Assembly (NCBI GenBank): GCA_030248215.1
Contig: JASANG010002829.1
Coordinates: 248,001-312,000 of the forward strand
Origin: Enoplolaimus lenunculus
Taxonomy: Eukaryota > Nematoda > Enoplea > Enoplida > Thoracostomopsidae
Direction of reading: 5' to 3'
Length of the DNA: 64,000 nt
In this document: one piece after another, positions 22,401-30,726 of the stretch
Position numbering within the stretch: the stretch's first letter is position 1
Layout of the letters: the number at the start of each line of letters is the position of its first letter
Notes under the pieces: model-generated
What the model saw: only the letters and a program-made list of their open reading frames with translations
The model's database searches: none
What the model was told of the DNA's origin: nothing
Program-made: the position numbers and the translations under genes

Positions 22401-24048
22401 ATTTCAAATAGAATAGCCTAATGGCTCCCTGGTGTTAGTTCTGTGCATAATAGTATTGTCAGGTGCGCATTAAGAAACATACTAAGGTTTAGATGTGCTG
22501 CTGCTGTTATGCCGCGAAAATATAAATCTTGAATAGCATTCTCAAAGAAGTGCTTATGTTGTTAACAAATTTGGTTAGGCAATTGTTTTGCTGACGTTAA
22601 ATCCAGAACTTATATCCTTAATTGCGTTTAGCGCCTATCACCAGTTTGTGCTAGGTCTCGTAACATTCGCACCTGTGCATGGCGAGGATTGATATTAAGC
22701 AGAATTTTCATATTTATTTTCTTTAGTTTTTACCAATTTTGACTTTAGCAATTGCAGGAGTTCGCCAGTATAAAATTTGTTACCGCTAAAACCTTGACAA
22801 ACACTGAAAATAAACCATCCAAGGTAGATTTGGTTTCTGTGGATAATGAAATTTTAAAATATAACAGATTAAGTAAATACCTATCTTCAACTAAGGTTAT
22901 TTCGACAAGAATATAGCAAAGAAAGAAAAAATGAATTTTTCGGTGACATATGTTTTAACGTTATTTACCGGTTTTGTTTTCGGTAATTTTTTGAAATTCC
23001 GGTTCCTTTGAATATTAATTCCGGTTGCACCCTGGCTAACCGCATTTGGGAATATGAAACTGTTTGAAATACATATTTAAGCATAAACTACAACGCAGCT
23101 TGTGTTTTTGGTTTTATTGATTTCCTACTATTGCTATTCTGTTGAGCATGTGAAATGGTGCGTATTGGAAACTAACTGGCAAACAATTACCGGTTTTTGC
23201 CTGCATATTTTAGCTTCCTTATTCAAACGTTACAACATTTAAACCTTGTAAGAAAGGTTTCAATACTGTTAAGGTGTCGTTTATGAATTTACAAGAAATT
23301 TGGCCATATCAAGTGAGTACCTGTTTTGTTGGGTTTTAAAAATACAGACATAAGCTTTGTATTAAGCAGTTAGTTATGGATACCATTACTTAAGAATGTT
23401 CGAAGTTTTTGGTCATTATTAGAATGATTCTCCAACGATTTAAGGATTTCAATTGTAAATGACCAAATGTTAACTAGAGTAGTTTAAAACTATCTTTTGC
23501 TGACCAGACTTTATCGCTATTTATATTATCTTCTATCCGGCATGTTTCAGGATTTTGTTTCGCAACGGGTATTGTTTCGTATAGTCATAAGAATTTTGAG
23601 CCGGTTTAGGACTATTGGGTAAAATCCGTTTTTACCCGCTTGATGAAAGTCTTTGCCTGCGGGTATACCCGCGCCTGAAATTCTTTACCCGACCCATGTC
23701 TGAATCTGGTGATGGTTACGTGGTTCATTGTGTACTTACGGTAATGAAACAGAACAAAAATTTCTCCAGAAATGAAATATTTCAAAGTTTAGGGGCTAAT
23801 CGAGAATAGGACCGTTGAATATAGTGACACACGTATATGTAGGTGCTGGTGTCTGGGCGTTCGCTTGATTCCGACGAAGTAGGGGGCTTCAACAAGGGGT
23901 CAAAGTGATTTAGGGAATGGTTTTCGTTGAATGGATCATTCTCACTATCCCTTTCAGAAGCGAACCCCGATGTTATGGATTTTTGTTATTTCAGGAAGTA
24001 GCTCTTGTTCAGCTGTTTCAATTAGTGCCCGGTAATCAAGTGAAATGA
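7292..24048 (+). CDS. Ankyrin-repeat protein of unknown family, 18 coding exons, 867 residues
   Basis: Not recognised beyond its ankyrin repeats. Exons: 7292-7496, 9550-9576, 9744-9751, 9873-10049, 10831-10993, 11228-11370, 12522-13122, 13166-13230, 14967-14998, 15268-15350, 16337-16447, 18692-18852, 19232-19336, 20232-20389, 20950-21134, 21978-22204, 23214-23312 and 23995-24048. Every join keeps phase, and the 2604-nt sum is a multiple of three. The start ATG has an in-frame TGA two codons upstream. Residues 1-200 are Ser-rich with basic patches (ARKKKNN, KKRKS). Residues 240-440 are low-complexity, polar and probably disordered. Ankyrin units fall at about 500-680 (LNFLLKYGANPYATDNRGYS, then LIKSGANVSFTNAAGLSAVQ). 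The last 190 residues look like a beta-rich domain (LVTFQILVDDNGYLASAK). The exon 7 donor (CAG|GTTTGT) is weak. A last exon at 23551 is an alternative. Confidence 0.8.
7640..7796. mobile_element. CCGGAA-type hAT MITE, right half
   Basis: ACCTTAGTTGAAGATATAGG through CCGGAATTCCGGTTGCACCACCCTG parallels positions 17360-17615 of the complete copy. It sits at the start of ankyrin intron 1. Confidence 0.5.
8444..9290. mobile_element. hAT-like element with ATATCCGG-rich ends, in ankyrin intron 1
   Basis: Left end CAGGATGCGACCGAATATC and right end GATATTATTTTACAAAATACC..CGTCGCGCT are related to the ends of the element at 770-1506. It carries a LINE fragment inside (8887-9045). Confidence 0.45.
8887..9045 (+). 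mobile_element. LINE reverse-transcriptase C-terminal fragment
   Basis: A 52-codon frame with ICVCCGMVESVEHFLARCSVY, the C-x2-C...H-x4-C knuckle found after the thumb in many non-LTR retrotransposon polyproteins, preceded by the usual basic stretch (NQIRIRMHK). Isolated and short: a dead remnant. Confidence 0.6.
9299..9490. mobile_element. CCGGAA-type hAT MITE fragment
   Basis: GGGTGCAACCAGAATTTCAA matches the family's left end; the internal stretch ends at ATCGGAACCGGAAGATG. It is upstream of ankyrin exon 2 (9550). Confidence 0.5.
9744..9751 (+). CDS. Candidate 8-nt microexon of the ankyrin gene
   Basis: ATACAGAG sits between a strong acceptor (TTATTTTTTACATAG) and a strong donor (GTGAGC). 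It converts phase 1 after exon 2 to phase 0 before the exon at 9873. The rival reading skips it and uses a weaker acceptor (CACCATTTAG) at 9898, also in phase; the protein would then be 856 residues. Both may be used. Confidence 0.45.
10322..10790. mobile_element. MITE with GGGTTCCAACAGGAAC-type ends, in ankyrin intron 4
   Basis: Repeated AACAGGAACTGTATTTCGCAGG at the left and GAATTCCAATCTTAAGAGGGATTCCGG at the right. Degenerate. Confidence 0.5.
11620..11731. mobile_element. MITE fragment, right end, in ankyrin intron 6
   Basis: ATTCCTGTTCTTGTTCC..TTTCTGTTGGAACCCTG, the right end of the family at 3033-3441. Confidence 0.5.
11928..12316. mobile_element. MITE with CAGGGTTCCAAC ends, in ankyrin intron 6
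   Basis: Starts CAGGGTTCCAACAGGAACT and ends TTACGGTTGAACACTG. The inner sequence (ATTACTGTTGGA, GTTTATTAACAAGATTGAAC) is the reverse complement of the copy at 3033-3441. Confidence 0.6.
12522..13122 (+). CDS. Ankyrin gene exon 7 (largest exon)
   Basis: 200 codons after a TTTAATTTCAG acceptor, beginning KLLEKPAFKRYLADPHREQ. Rich in Ser, Thr, Asn and Asp with no recognised fold. The frame stops four codons after the proposed donor CCAG|GTTTGT, which supports an exon end there. Confidence 0.78.
13930..14595. repeat. G/C-block repeat in ankyrin intron 8
   Basis: Runs such as GCCGGGGGCG, TTGGGGGGGC and GGGGGCCCCC at 13961-14060, then CCTGGGGGGCACCCAG at 14563. They resemble the ends of an unclassified DNA element. 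Open frames on both strands here are compositional. Confidence 0.3.
15575..16260. repeat. CTTGCAGCTGCAAG-rich repeat in ankyrin intron 10
   Basis: At least four copies of the palindrome CTTGCAGCTGCAAG or variants, with ACGAGTTCACCAAG at the right and CACTCGTGCAGC at the left. A related stretch lies at 52160-52310 in the oxidase gene. Probably a palindromic MITE. Confidence 0.45.
17213..17615. mobile_element. Complete CCGGAA-type hAT MITE with 8-bp target duplication
   Basis: Ends CAGGGTGCAACCGGAATT and AATTCCGGTTGCACCCTG are perfect inverted repeats. The flanks at 17205-17212 and 17616-17623 are both ATCGTGAT, an 8-bp duplication typical of hAT transposition. The core is runs of CCGGAA. In ankyrin intron 11. 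Confidence 0.9.
17850..18571 (+). mobile_element. hAT transposon remnant with transposase dimerisation domain
   Basis: The right end GCCCATCCCTG is the classic hAT terminus (CAGGGATGGGC inverted); the left end CAGGAATTTGTGG is decayed. The flanks CCTAAAAT and CGTAAAAT match at 7 of 8. Subterminal GGTCTCGG repeats are inverted between the ends. A frame ending at 18149 encodes LARKYLRIPPTNTVSERLWS and NRM, the C-terminal hAT dimerisation motif. The rest of the transposase is absent. Confidence 0.85.
18692..18852 (+). CDS. Ankyrin gene exon 12 (ankyrin repeat)
   Basis: TTTGTTTCAG acceptor, CTG|GTAACT donor. Encodes KILNFLLKYGANPYATDNRG, the classic second helix, GA(N/D) turn and next-repeat start of an ankyrin unit. 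Confidence 0.88.
19619..20134. mobile_element. CCGGAA-type hAT MITE in ankyrin intron 13
   Basis: CAGAGTGCAACCGGAATTCC at the left, GGAATTCCGGTTGCACCCTG at the right. Same internal order as 17213-17615 but in the opposite orientation. The target duplication is decayed. Confidence 0.8.
20232..20389 (+). CDS. Ankyrin gene exon 14 (ankyrin repeat)
   Basis: TGTATCCAG acceptor, GATAT|GTGAGT donor. Encodes VFDDLIKSGANVSFTNAAGL, a second ankyrin unit, then a longer helix ending LEKKID. Confidence 0.86.
21190..21780. repeat. Palindromic repeat with GTGCAACTCTTTG arms in ankyrin intron 15
   Basis: GCAACTCTTTGGTTTCCGCATGGTACA, CCCCCCTCTAAATAAGGGGG and AACGCAACTTGCGTTTGGTACA recur in changed order at 55140-55760. 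An unclassified MITE-like family. Confidence 0.45.
22780..23034. mobile_element. CCGGAA-type hAT MITE, right half, in ankyrin intron 16
   Basis: Contains AAACCATCCAAGGTAGATTTGG and ends AATTCCGGTTGCACCCTG, matching the right part of 19619-20134. Confidence 0.6.
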
Positions 24049-24900
24049 AGCTGGTATATTTGGCATTGTTAGAAAATTTACTATTTACATTTAAGTTGAG
24101 ACTTAATCACTATAAGTGTAATAATGTATAGTCATAATATTGTAGTGTATGTCCAACTTGTTACGAGTATAATCGTTTTTTGCTTCGCAATATACATTTC
24201 TAGGTGTATTCTGCAGCATAAGTATATACACAATGTTGGTGTTTACTTAGTTTTTGTCTAATAAGATACAATACATAATATGGTATCATTTGTCAAATCT
24301 CTCTGTTTAACTACCATTTTGTCTGTTAAATGACCATTTTCGGAAGTTTTAGTTCATTCACCTGCAGACAGCGCTGTGCTTTCAATTTCAAATCAACGTT
24401 AGGGCAGCAACAAGTTTTGACGTAATAATTATATGTTGCGACTTTACTCAAATTAAGGCTTGTATTCGCAAATGGCTATACTCGGTATCGCTAATATTGG
24501 TAGTTAAAGTTTACTTACGTTATGTACGACAAATTATATCACTGATGAACAAAACTACGCTGTTAGTTATTTTTACTAATTTTTGGAGATGTTGTTATAG
24601 TAATTTCACAATTTAGTAAAAACTTTTGAGGGAAATTGTAATAAGGATGTGTGTGTATACAGATAACGACACATTACTTTTGACTGCATTTATATACAGT
24701 TGTGTAATGTGCATAATTTATTTTTTGTAAATTTAAGGCAAGCTTAGTCTTAATTGTGAATTAGTATCCAAAACGTACTGAACATTGCAAATTTTGACTG
24801 TATAATGTTGCTCTGCGTTGTTTTATTGTTTTTGAGAAGTTTTAACTTGGTTTCCCCATTAATTGTTTTACTGCAATACTGAATAAATATTGTATTTGAT
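24049..24900 (+). other. Probable 3' UTR of the ankyrin gene
   Basis: AT-rich and free of coding signal from the TGA at 24046-24048 to an AATAAA at 24882-24887. A Polycomb- or microRNA-type motif was not looked for. Length would be about 850 nt. Confidence 0.5.
24882..24887 (+). terminator. Poly(A) signal AATAAA
   Basis: First canonical hexamer after the ankyrin stop codon, in a T- and GT-rich context (GAATAAATATTGTATTTG). Confidence 0.55.
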
Positions 24901-25111
24901 ATATAATGTAAAATAACAGATATTAATACAAAAGTTATAAGTGAATTTCCTGGATCGAAATAATAGCTATTATAAGTTGCAGTAACAATAATGAGAGTAT
25001 ATAAAATTAAATTGCATCAGGTTCAATTCTGAGTTGGAGAACGTGTAATACAGATGGTGGTTACAAAGATTATCTTTCGGTTAATGGAGTTGGTACGCTA
25101 CAATAACGGTG

Positions 25112-25246
25112 AAAATTGACTCCGAAATTGAACTCAACGCGACGAACGTTTGACTCTGGTAGAATCGAATTTGACTCAGTTTGTGTACTTAGTCCCGTAG
25201 AGCCTATTTTGGAGGGAGTCAATTTGACTCTCTATTTTTTACAGTG
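25112..25246. mobile_element. GTGAGTCAA palindromic MITE, partial
   Basis: The right arm TTGGAGGGAGTCAATTTGACTC, followed by TTTTTTACAGTG, is intact; the left arm is shortened. Family as at 33194-33390. Confidence 0.6.
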
Positions 25247-25954
25247 TATAAACGCTAAAAGCGTTACTTTCGCGTTTTTATTCGACCAAAACAAAGTTTT
25301 GTCGTACTAGCTATACATTTTAGTGCTTCGATATAAATAAATGTATTAAAAGACGTTATTAAATCGAATAACGTGTGAAGCATGAAAATACTCAAGCTGC
25401 CAAACAATATACTGCATTGTGGCTTTGCGATTTTACCTTTTTGACTTGCGCAAAGGTATCTATTGAATTTTTATACTGTTGTCAACAGAAAAATTTTAAA
25501 AACATTGATCTGCTGTTGCCAAAATGATACATAGATATTCTTGGCATGGTGCAATAAATTGTTAATGTTTATACTGATCAGTTTGGTAATCGGTATTCTT
25601 AAACCAATTATTGCCTTTCGAACATTTTGTTTTTTGAATATATACCATTTAATTGTGAGCTGTGAAGTAAACACTTACTTGAGCATTGTTTAATAGTCGT
25701 GGAAACTTGCTGTTTTCGTCTGAAAGAATGAATTAAATTCAAAACCATTGCGAGCCAAATGTGAAAAGTTTCACGCCGAAAATGCTGGAACCTCCGACAA
25801 AAACTATGCCGGATAGCCGGGACTTGGATTACTGTCGAAGGCAGCTGGTGGTAGGGAATCTGAGATGGGATTATATGTGTTAGTACCGCATCAAAGGTAT
25901 CAGAGACCATCCTTGTGAACTGCGAGATCGGACACCATTGTAAAACATTTTATC

Positions 25955-26340
25955 ACCTTGGTCAATGTAAAGAACGGGGGCGAAACAGTATTTTAAAGCA
26001 TATTCATAGGCCTAACCGTAAGAATGAGCATATTCCTAAGCCTATTAACCTAACCCCAGCAAAAAATAGTCTAAAGCCTACGCTTACTATATTCTAGTCT
26101 CACAGAAAAAACGGGTCCATGTTACTTTTATGGGTGTCTTGGTTTCTGGTTTTAAAAAATAGGTTTAGATTCTAGATTGCATTTTTTGCTTAGGTTTCCT
26201 ATTATAAGCATATTCCTAAGTCCAAGCGTAAGAATGAGCATATTCGTAGCCTACGCATGAACCTATGCAAAGCAAAAAAATTAGTCTGAAGCTTAAAGTT
26301 ACTCAATTGCAGTCTCACGGAAAAACGTTCTGACCCGGAT
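25955..26340. mobile_element. Two adjacent TTAGGC-type MITE copies
   Basis: 25955-26120 opens with AACGGGGGCGAAACAGTA and closes with TCTCACAGAAAAAACGG. A second, broken copy (26205-26325) repeats ATTCCTAAGTCCAAGCGTAAG and CAGTCTCACGGAAAAACG. Confidence 0.6.
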
Positions 26341-26867
26341 CTTTAGGTACATGGGCTATCACCTTTACACAAAGTGGACAAAACTTTAAAAATTGTTTCT
26401 TGACACCTGGTCCGGAACAGTAAATGCAAATTTAGCCTTAAACTGTGAATCAGGGCACAGCCTGAGATTTGCCTCGGGTTTCGGCAGAAAATCGGGCTCC
26501 GGTAGAATTTTTGCCAGAGACGGCTGTGGTTCGGTTGAACTTTTGATAGCGATTTTGGTAGTGAAGTTTTTTGTATTTTTTAAAAATTTTATACCGTTCA
26601 ATGACTATATGAAGGATTTTTATGAAGCAAGCTTGAAAAAAAATTTGACTAAACTTTACAACAGGGTAAAAGCGGAGGTGCTACTCTATCTTCGGCAGAA
26701 AATCGACCTCCGGCTAAAGTATAAATTCTGCCGGAGGATCCGGTAATTTCGGTACTTCGAAAAGAATCTCAGGAACAGCAGAACCGATTTTGATACTTTT
26801 TGTTTGAAAGCTAATTATCCTTGGGTGTTAACCTCACATTGGTGTTTTAAAATTTTGAGCCGTTTAT

Positions 26868-27385
26868 TAGCTACAGGCTAATTTGCATAATTAATTGAGC
26901 CTAAATTAGTACTTTCTGCATTAATTCACTAATTATTACAGTTACAAGCAATCTATTTCAGCATTAAAGGGTTTTTGTATGAGAGGAATTTGCATAGACT
27001 GTTTACAAACCTCCAAAACCGATAATTGAGCAGTTAGCTAATAGATAATTTGCATATTAGCAGAGGTTATAAGCCTAAATTAGAACTTTTTACAATTTTT
27101 ACTAATTATTAAGATTAAAAGCAATATAATTTCAGCACGAAAGGGTTTTCAAGTGCGAGGAAGTTGAATGAATTGTTTACAAACCTCCAAAAACGATAAT
27201 TGAATAGTTAGCTAATAGCTAATTTGCATATTAGCTTACTTGACAAGACAAAATTAGGACTTTTTAAATTATTTCAATGATTATTAGGGTTTACTGAAGT
27301 TTTTTGGGTGCGAAGAACCTGAATAATTTGTTTACAAACGTCTAAAACGGATAATGGATTAGTTAGCTAATAGATAATTTGCATA
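26868..27385 (+). repeat. Satellite array, about three units of 155-180 bp
   Basis: The landmark CCTCCAAAACCGATAATTGA..AGTTAGCTAATAG recurs at about 27007, 27184 and 27340, each followed by ATTTGCATATTAGC, a block like AAATTAGGACTTTTT and a TTATTAGG/TTATTAAG stretch. Plus orientation; the 36.7-37.4 kb array is inverted. Confidence 0.8.
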
Positions 27386-27394
27386 TGGTAGATT

Positions 27395-27696
27395 TTTTTC
27401 CGAAGGTTCCGGCAATTTCAGTAGTGAAGTTTTGCATAGTTTTACCTACCAAATTTATCTGTTTGGTGCGTTTCGTTTTCACTTTTGGCACAATTTTAGG
27501 GAAAATACCGAAATTTCGTAAAAAAATAAGCTTAATAACCAACGATTTAACAATACATTACAGATATTTGCTGTAATTAACAAATTAAACACCATTTGAA
27601 CTACCTAATTTCGCTTCACTTCCGGCTGTAACCTCTGCCTCCGGCAACTTTTGTTGACCTCCGGCTTCGGTGTTTTTTACCTCCGGTTGCACCCTG
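27395..27696. mobile_element. CCGGAA-type hAT MITE, right half
   Basis: CTCCGGCAACTTTTGTTGACCTCCGG motifs end in CTCCGGTTGCACCCTG. The left part may be the CCGGTAG/CCTCCGG stretch at 26500-26745, split from it by the satellite array. Confidence 0.45.
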
Positions 27697-28164
27697 ATTC
27701 TAACTACTATATCAACAGGTGTGCTTTGTGTTTCTTTTGTTTGATAAATGCAGTCGCAATCGTGGGAATGCATAGGTATTTGTGAAAAAATTTCCCAATC
27801 AAATATATTATAATCACTTTATATCGAAAGCAGACTTAGATTGTATCGATTGTTGATAAATGCTGCAACGTAGCTTATTGTGTATGAATTTGAAAGATGG
27901 CACCAAACCACTAAAAATTAGCAAATTCCCGTTCGCAAACAGCGCAGTAATTTATGCTGCAGATGTGTCGCATAGGCGTCGGAAGTGATGGGCAGCGGGG
28001 TACGCGCACCGAAATACTCAGGTTGGAGGCTTTTAGCTCCCGTTATTTTCCGAGTGGATGACAATTTTTTAACCTGTAGATAAATTTATTACAATTTTTA
28101 ATAGATTTGTGAAAATATGACTAAAATTTTTCATATTTAGCGCAAAAAATGCACTGCGCATTTT

Positions 28165-28284
28165 TATTGCGTTTTATTACTAATATAATCGTAAACGCCT
28201 TTCACCCGAGAGACTAGAGTTCTAATCGCAGCTTGAAAGTATATGAGAGATGAAATCGAAAATATTTATGTGATAAAGGGTTAA
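28165..28284 (+). mobile_element. TTAA-flanked MITE with tRNA-like boxes, right part
   Basis: AAACGCCTTTCACCCGAGAG and GAGTTCTAATC match the tRNA-like part of the copy at 59489-59759. The end ATATTTATGTGATAAAGGGTTAA matches its right end. The left end is not found. Confidence 0.5.
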
Positions 28285-28471
28285 TATAACAGTTGATTTT
28301 CCAACAAACGTCAACAGGTACCTATAAACGAAAGAGAACGGAAGCTTTAGCCTGCTCCTTGAAAAAGATTATTCTTTTAACATGTAATGTTTCCAGCAAG
28401 TAAAGTTTCTAAATTTTACTTCACCCTTTGAAATTTCTCGGCACCCTCAATAAAGTTGGGCAGACTATAGT

Positions 28472-28785
28472 GTCGGATCCAGAAATTCCTGGTGGAGGGG
28501 GTGCACAAGTGGAAAATGTTAAGTTTTAGCACATGTGCATACATTTTTTTAAGCATATAAATATAATCACAAGTCACACAAAAACTCTTGCACTCATTAA
28601 AGCGGATGTTGCATAAATTTTTAGCCTATGATATCTTGGTTGTTAAGAAGAAGATGTTTTATGTTCTTTTTCTTGCATTTTCAAAAATCACCGTCAGTGC
28701 CATTATAGCTTACGTTGGTTTTAAAATTTACACTCGACGGCCGGTGGGGGAGATGCATCCCCCTATCTCCCTCTGGATCCGCCCT
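28472..28785. mobile_element. MITE with GGATCCAGA ends, downstream of the MscL gene
   Basis: Left GTCGGATCCAGAAATTCC..GGAGGGGG and right CCCCCTATCTCCCTCTGGATCC form an inverted pair around AT-rich sequence. Confidence 0.5.
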
Positions 28786-28840
28786 TGAAACTACGAGCCT
28801 GCGAAAAACACAAGCCACGCCAAACATGAACTTAAAAAAA

Positions 28841-29377
28841 TCAAGAATATTTCGGCCTTTTAATCGGATCCGTTGTGCAATGTGGGCACCGGGTCGCTGT
28901 TGCTTTGACCGTTTCCGAACATCGTGGACACTGCCAGTCTGCGAAATCTGAATCGTAGTCCGGTGGATTAATTACCGTAATCATTTTGACAATTAGAAAT
29001 AAAATTATCGCAACGATTACAAAGTATAGAATTGTCGATACAAAATTGCCATAATTTAACGTAATAGCGCCATCAGCAGCGGCTTGTTCTCGTGTATGGT
29101 ATTGGGTCTGGTTCTGTTCGTGTTCATCGCTTCCATACCGGAGTAGGACAAAGCGTTCTCTCATGGTACCGTCTGTACCGGTAGCTAGAGCGATTAATGG
29201 AGTAAAGATGTCGTTCGCAAGCGATGTGACAATTGCTGTAAACGCGGCACCGATCACGATTCCCACGGCTAAATCAATAACGTTCCCACGGTTGATGAAT
29301 AGTTCAAACTCGTCGGCAAGCTTTGAAAACCAGCCGTGAATACGACGCAGTATGCTGGCGGTTTTCTTGTTTTTTGG
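28841..29377 (-). CDS. mscL: MscL exon 2 (both membrane helices and zinc ribbon)
   Basis: Opens PKNKKTASILRRIHGWFSKL directly after the TAG acceptor, in frame with exon 1. EFELFINRGNVIDLAVG matches the N-terminal amphipathic helix and TM1 of bacterial MscL. The open frame ends with IKRPKYS and TGA. Confidence 0.94.
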   Translation of the reverse strand, partial: PKNKKTASILRRIHGWFSKLADEFELFINRGNVIDLAVGIVIGAAFTAIVTSLANDIFTPLIALATGTDGTMRERFVLLRYGSDEHEQNQTQYHTREQAAADGAITLNYGNFVSTILYFVIVAIILFLIVKMITVINPPDYDSDFADWQCPRCSETVKATATRCPHCTTDPIKRPKYS

Positions 29378-30578
29378 CTAAATGAGAAAATTAATGGCTC
29401 ATATTAACAATAGGGGCATGCCTACTAAGCCTTGCCTAATTGTAGATCTAAACCTGAGGCTAAGCCTAAGTCAAAAGACACTAAGCGTAAGCGTAAGTCT
29501 AATGCTACGCATTCAGTTATGAAGCTCTAACCAGCTAGCAGGCCCGTAAACAGATAATCAATGTCTGAATTAGATTTCTGTAAGCTCTGAACTCATGAAA
29601 GCATGTGCGCAAAAGCGCTGGGGCCAGGAAATGGGGCTTACCCCCATTGGAAGAATTATATACCATAAAAACTGTTTTAATTCGCTTGTAAGTCATCGAA
29701 AACCCTTGTATGTCTCTCCTACAAAATTTTCGCAGCCTTTACAAGATGAGATGCCATATGAAGTGTCCCAATGTAATTCTACGGGAATTGTTGAAAAATC
29801 TTTCTTAGGCCAGGAGCATCAATCTGCCATTGTCGATAAACGATTTCCATCAGAAAGTATTGAATTTGATACGAGGCTTTAAAACAGGTTTGATTTGTAA
29901 TTGTACTGTAGTGACCCCAATAACAATGGGGTAATAAGAGGGTGTCCCCATTTGGATTCCGAATAAATAGCAGTCCGTATCCCTAATTAGAGCCCGTAAG
30001 CGTATAGTGTCCCTAAACCCTAATTAGAGTCCGTAAGCGTATAGTGTCCCTAAACCCTAATTAGAGTGAATAAATATGTCTGTTATCCCAAAGTATAGTG
30101 CATAAATGACTCCAGCACCAGATACTTTTGAAAGTACATTCTTAAGTATAACCTTCCATTATCGCTCAATACCGGATATATCAGTAACGAAGGGAGGGTT
30201 AAAAAACGGTTCGTAACCGAATAACAGGGGAACCCTGTGGAGAGGCCAAATAAAGTTCACTCCTCCCTCTTATCGGGTCAGTAGGTTAAATGAGCGCAAA
30301 GTCGAACTCACATTTTCAAACCACTGATTCCGCCTGTGTTTCCAGCGACTTGTTGTAATAGTGAAAATGTTTGCTTTTTCCAGTGACGAATTGCGGTACG
30401 ACTTCCTTCTTGGCGAATGGTGTTCTGAGCTTCTTCTGCGACGGTGATCTGATCTTCTTCTAGTCGTTCGAGGTTCTTGTCTCCTTGAATTCGTCCAAGT
30501 CCTGGTTGCAGGTTTTCCATTTTTGAGCGTTGGACTATCGGATAACGAATATTTACGGTACATTGAGCGATTCGACAT
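28841..30578 (-). CDS. mscL: Large-conductance mechanosensitive channel MscL, spliced eukaryotic gene, 267 residues
   Basis: Homologue of bacterial MscL, a membrane pore opened by tension that releases solutes during osmotic downshock. Exons 30578-30312 (89 codons) and 29377-28841 (178 codons plus TGA); the 934-bp intron is GTGAGT...TTTCTCATTTAG, phase 0. Residues 119-150 hold RGNVIDLAVGIVIGAAF, the MscL TM1/gate signature with the constriction glycine (G128), then NDIFTPLIAL. A long extracellular loop ends DGAITLNYGNF. TM2 is about 202-223. Cysteines 239, 242, 253 and 256 form a C-x2-C-x10-C-x2-C zinc ribbon, as in some bacterial and archaeal MscL. Residues 1-88 are Ser/Arg-rich and have no bacterial counterpart. 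The ATG has a stop codon directly upstream in frame. The intron contains a MITE family found across the window. Inference: ancient gene transfer from a prokaryote, now domesticated. Confidence 0.92.
29906..30284. mobile_element. TGTAGTGACCC MITE inside the MscL intron
   Basis: Left end CTGTAGTGACCCCAATAA, right end CCTCCCTCTTATCGGGTCAGTAG. Internal marks TAATTAGAGTCCGTAAGCG and GGAACCCTGTGGAGAGG are shared with copies at 33973-34393, 57457-57895 and 63894 onward. Confidence 0.8.
30312..30578 (-). CDS. mscL: MscL exon 1 (basic N-terminal extension)
   Basis: 89 codons starting MSNRSMYRKYSLSDS, then an Arg/Ser-rich stretch (about residues 31-60) and ending NQWFEN before GTGAGT. No signal peptide or domain is recognised. 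A second open frame here is a shadow. TTTGTAG before the ATG could be a splice acceptor, so a non-coding first exon is possible. Confidence 0.8.
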
Positions 30579-30726
30579 CTACAAACCTGTATGAGGTGGT
30601 ATTTTAATATATTTATGCTGTTTTATTTTATTAATGTTTGTTCTGAATTTCACTAGCAAAAATATGCAGAACTGAGTTGCATGTAACCAGTGCTTGCCTT
30701 ATTTCTTTTGAAGTTCTTTAAGAGTA

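Noticed and set aside
23550-23628. Alternative last exon of the ankyrin gene (GATTTTGTTTCGCAACGG...)
   Set aside because: It has an acceptor (TGTTTCAG) and stays open for 23 codons in phase 0, but runs into repeat-like TTTACCCG sequence. The exon at 23995 gives a cleaner end before the poly(A) signal. Kept only as an alternative.
30308-30520. Second minus-strand frame (MENLQPGLGRIQGD...) in MscL exon 1
   Set aside because: Protein-like, but it stops before the donor and does not join the channel exon in phase; the other frame does.
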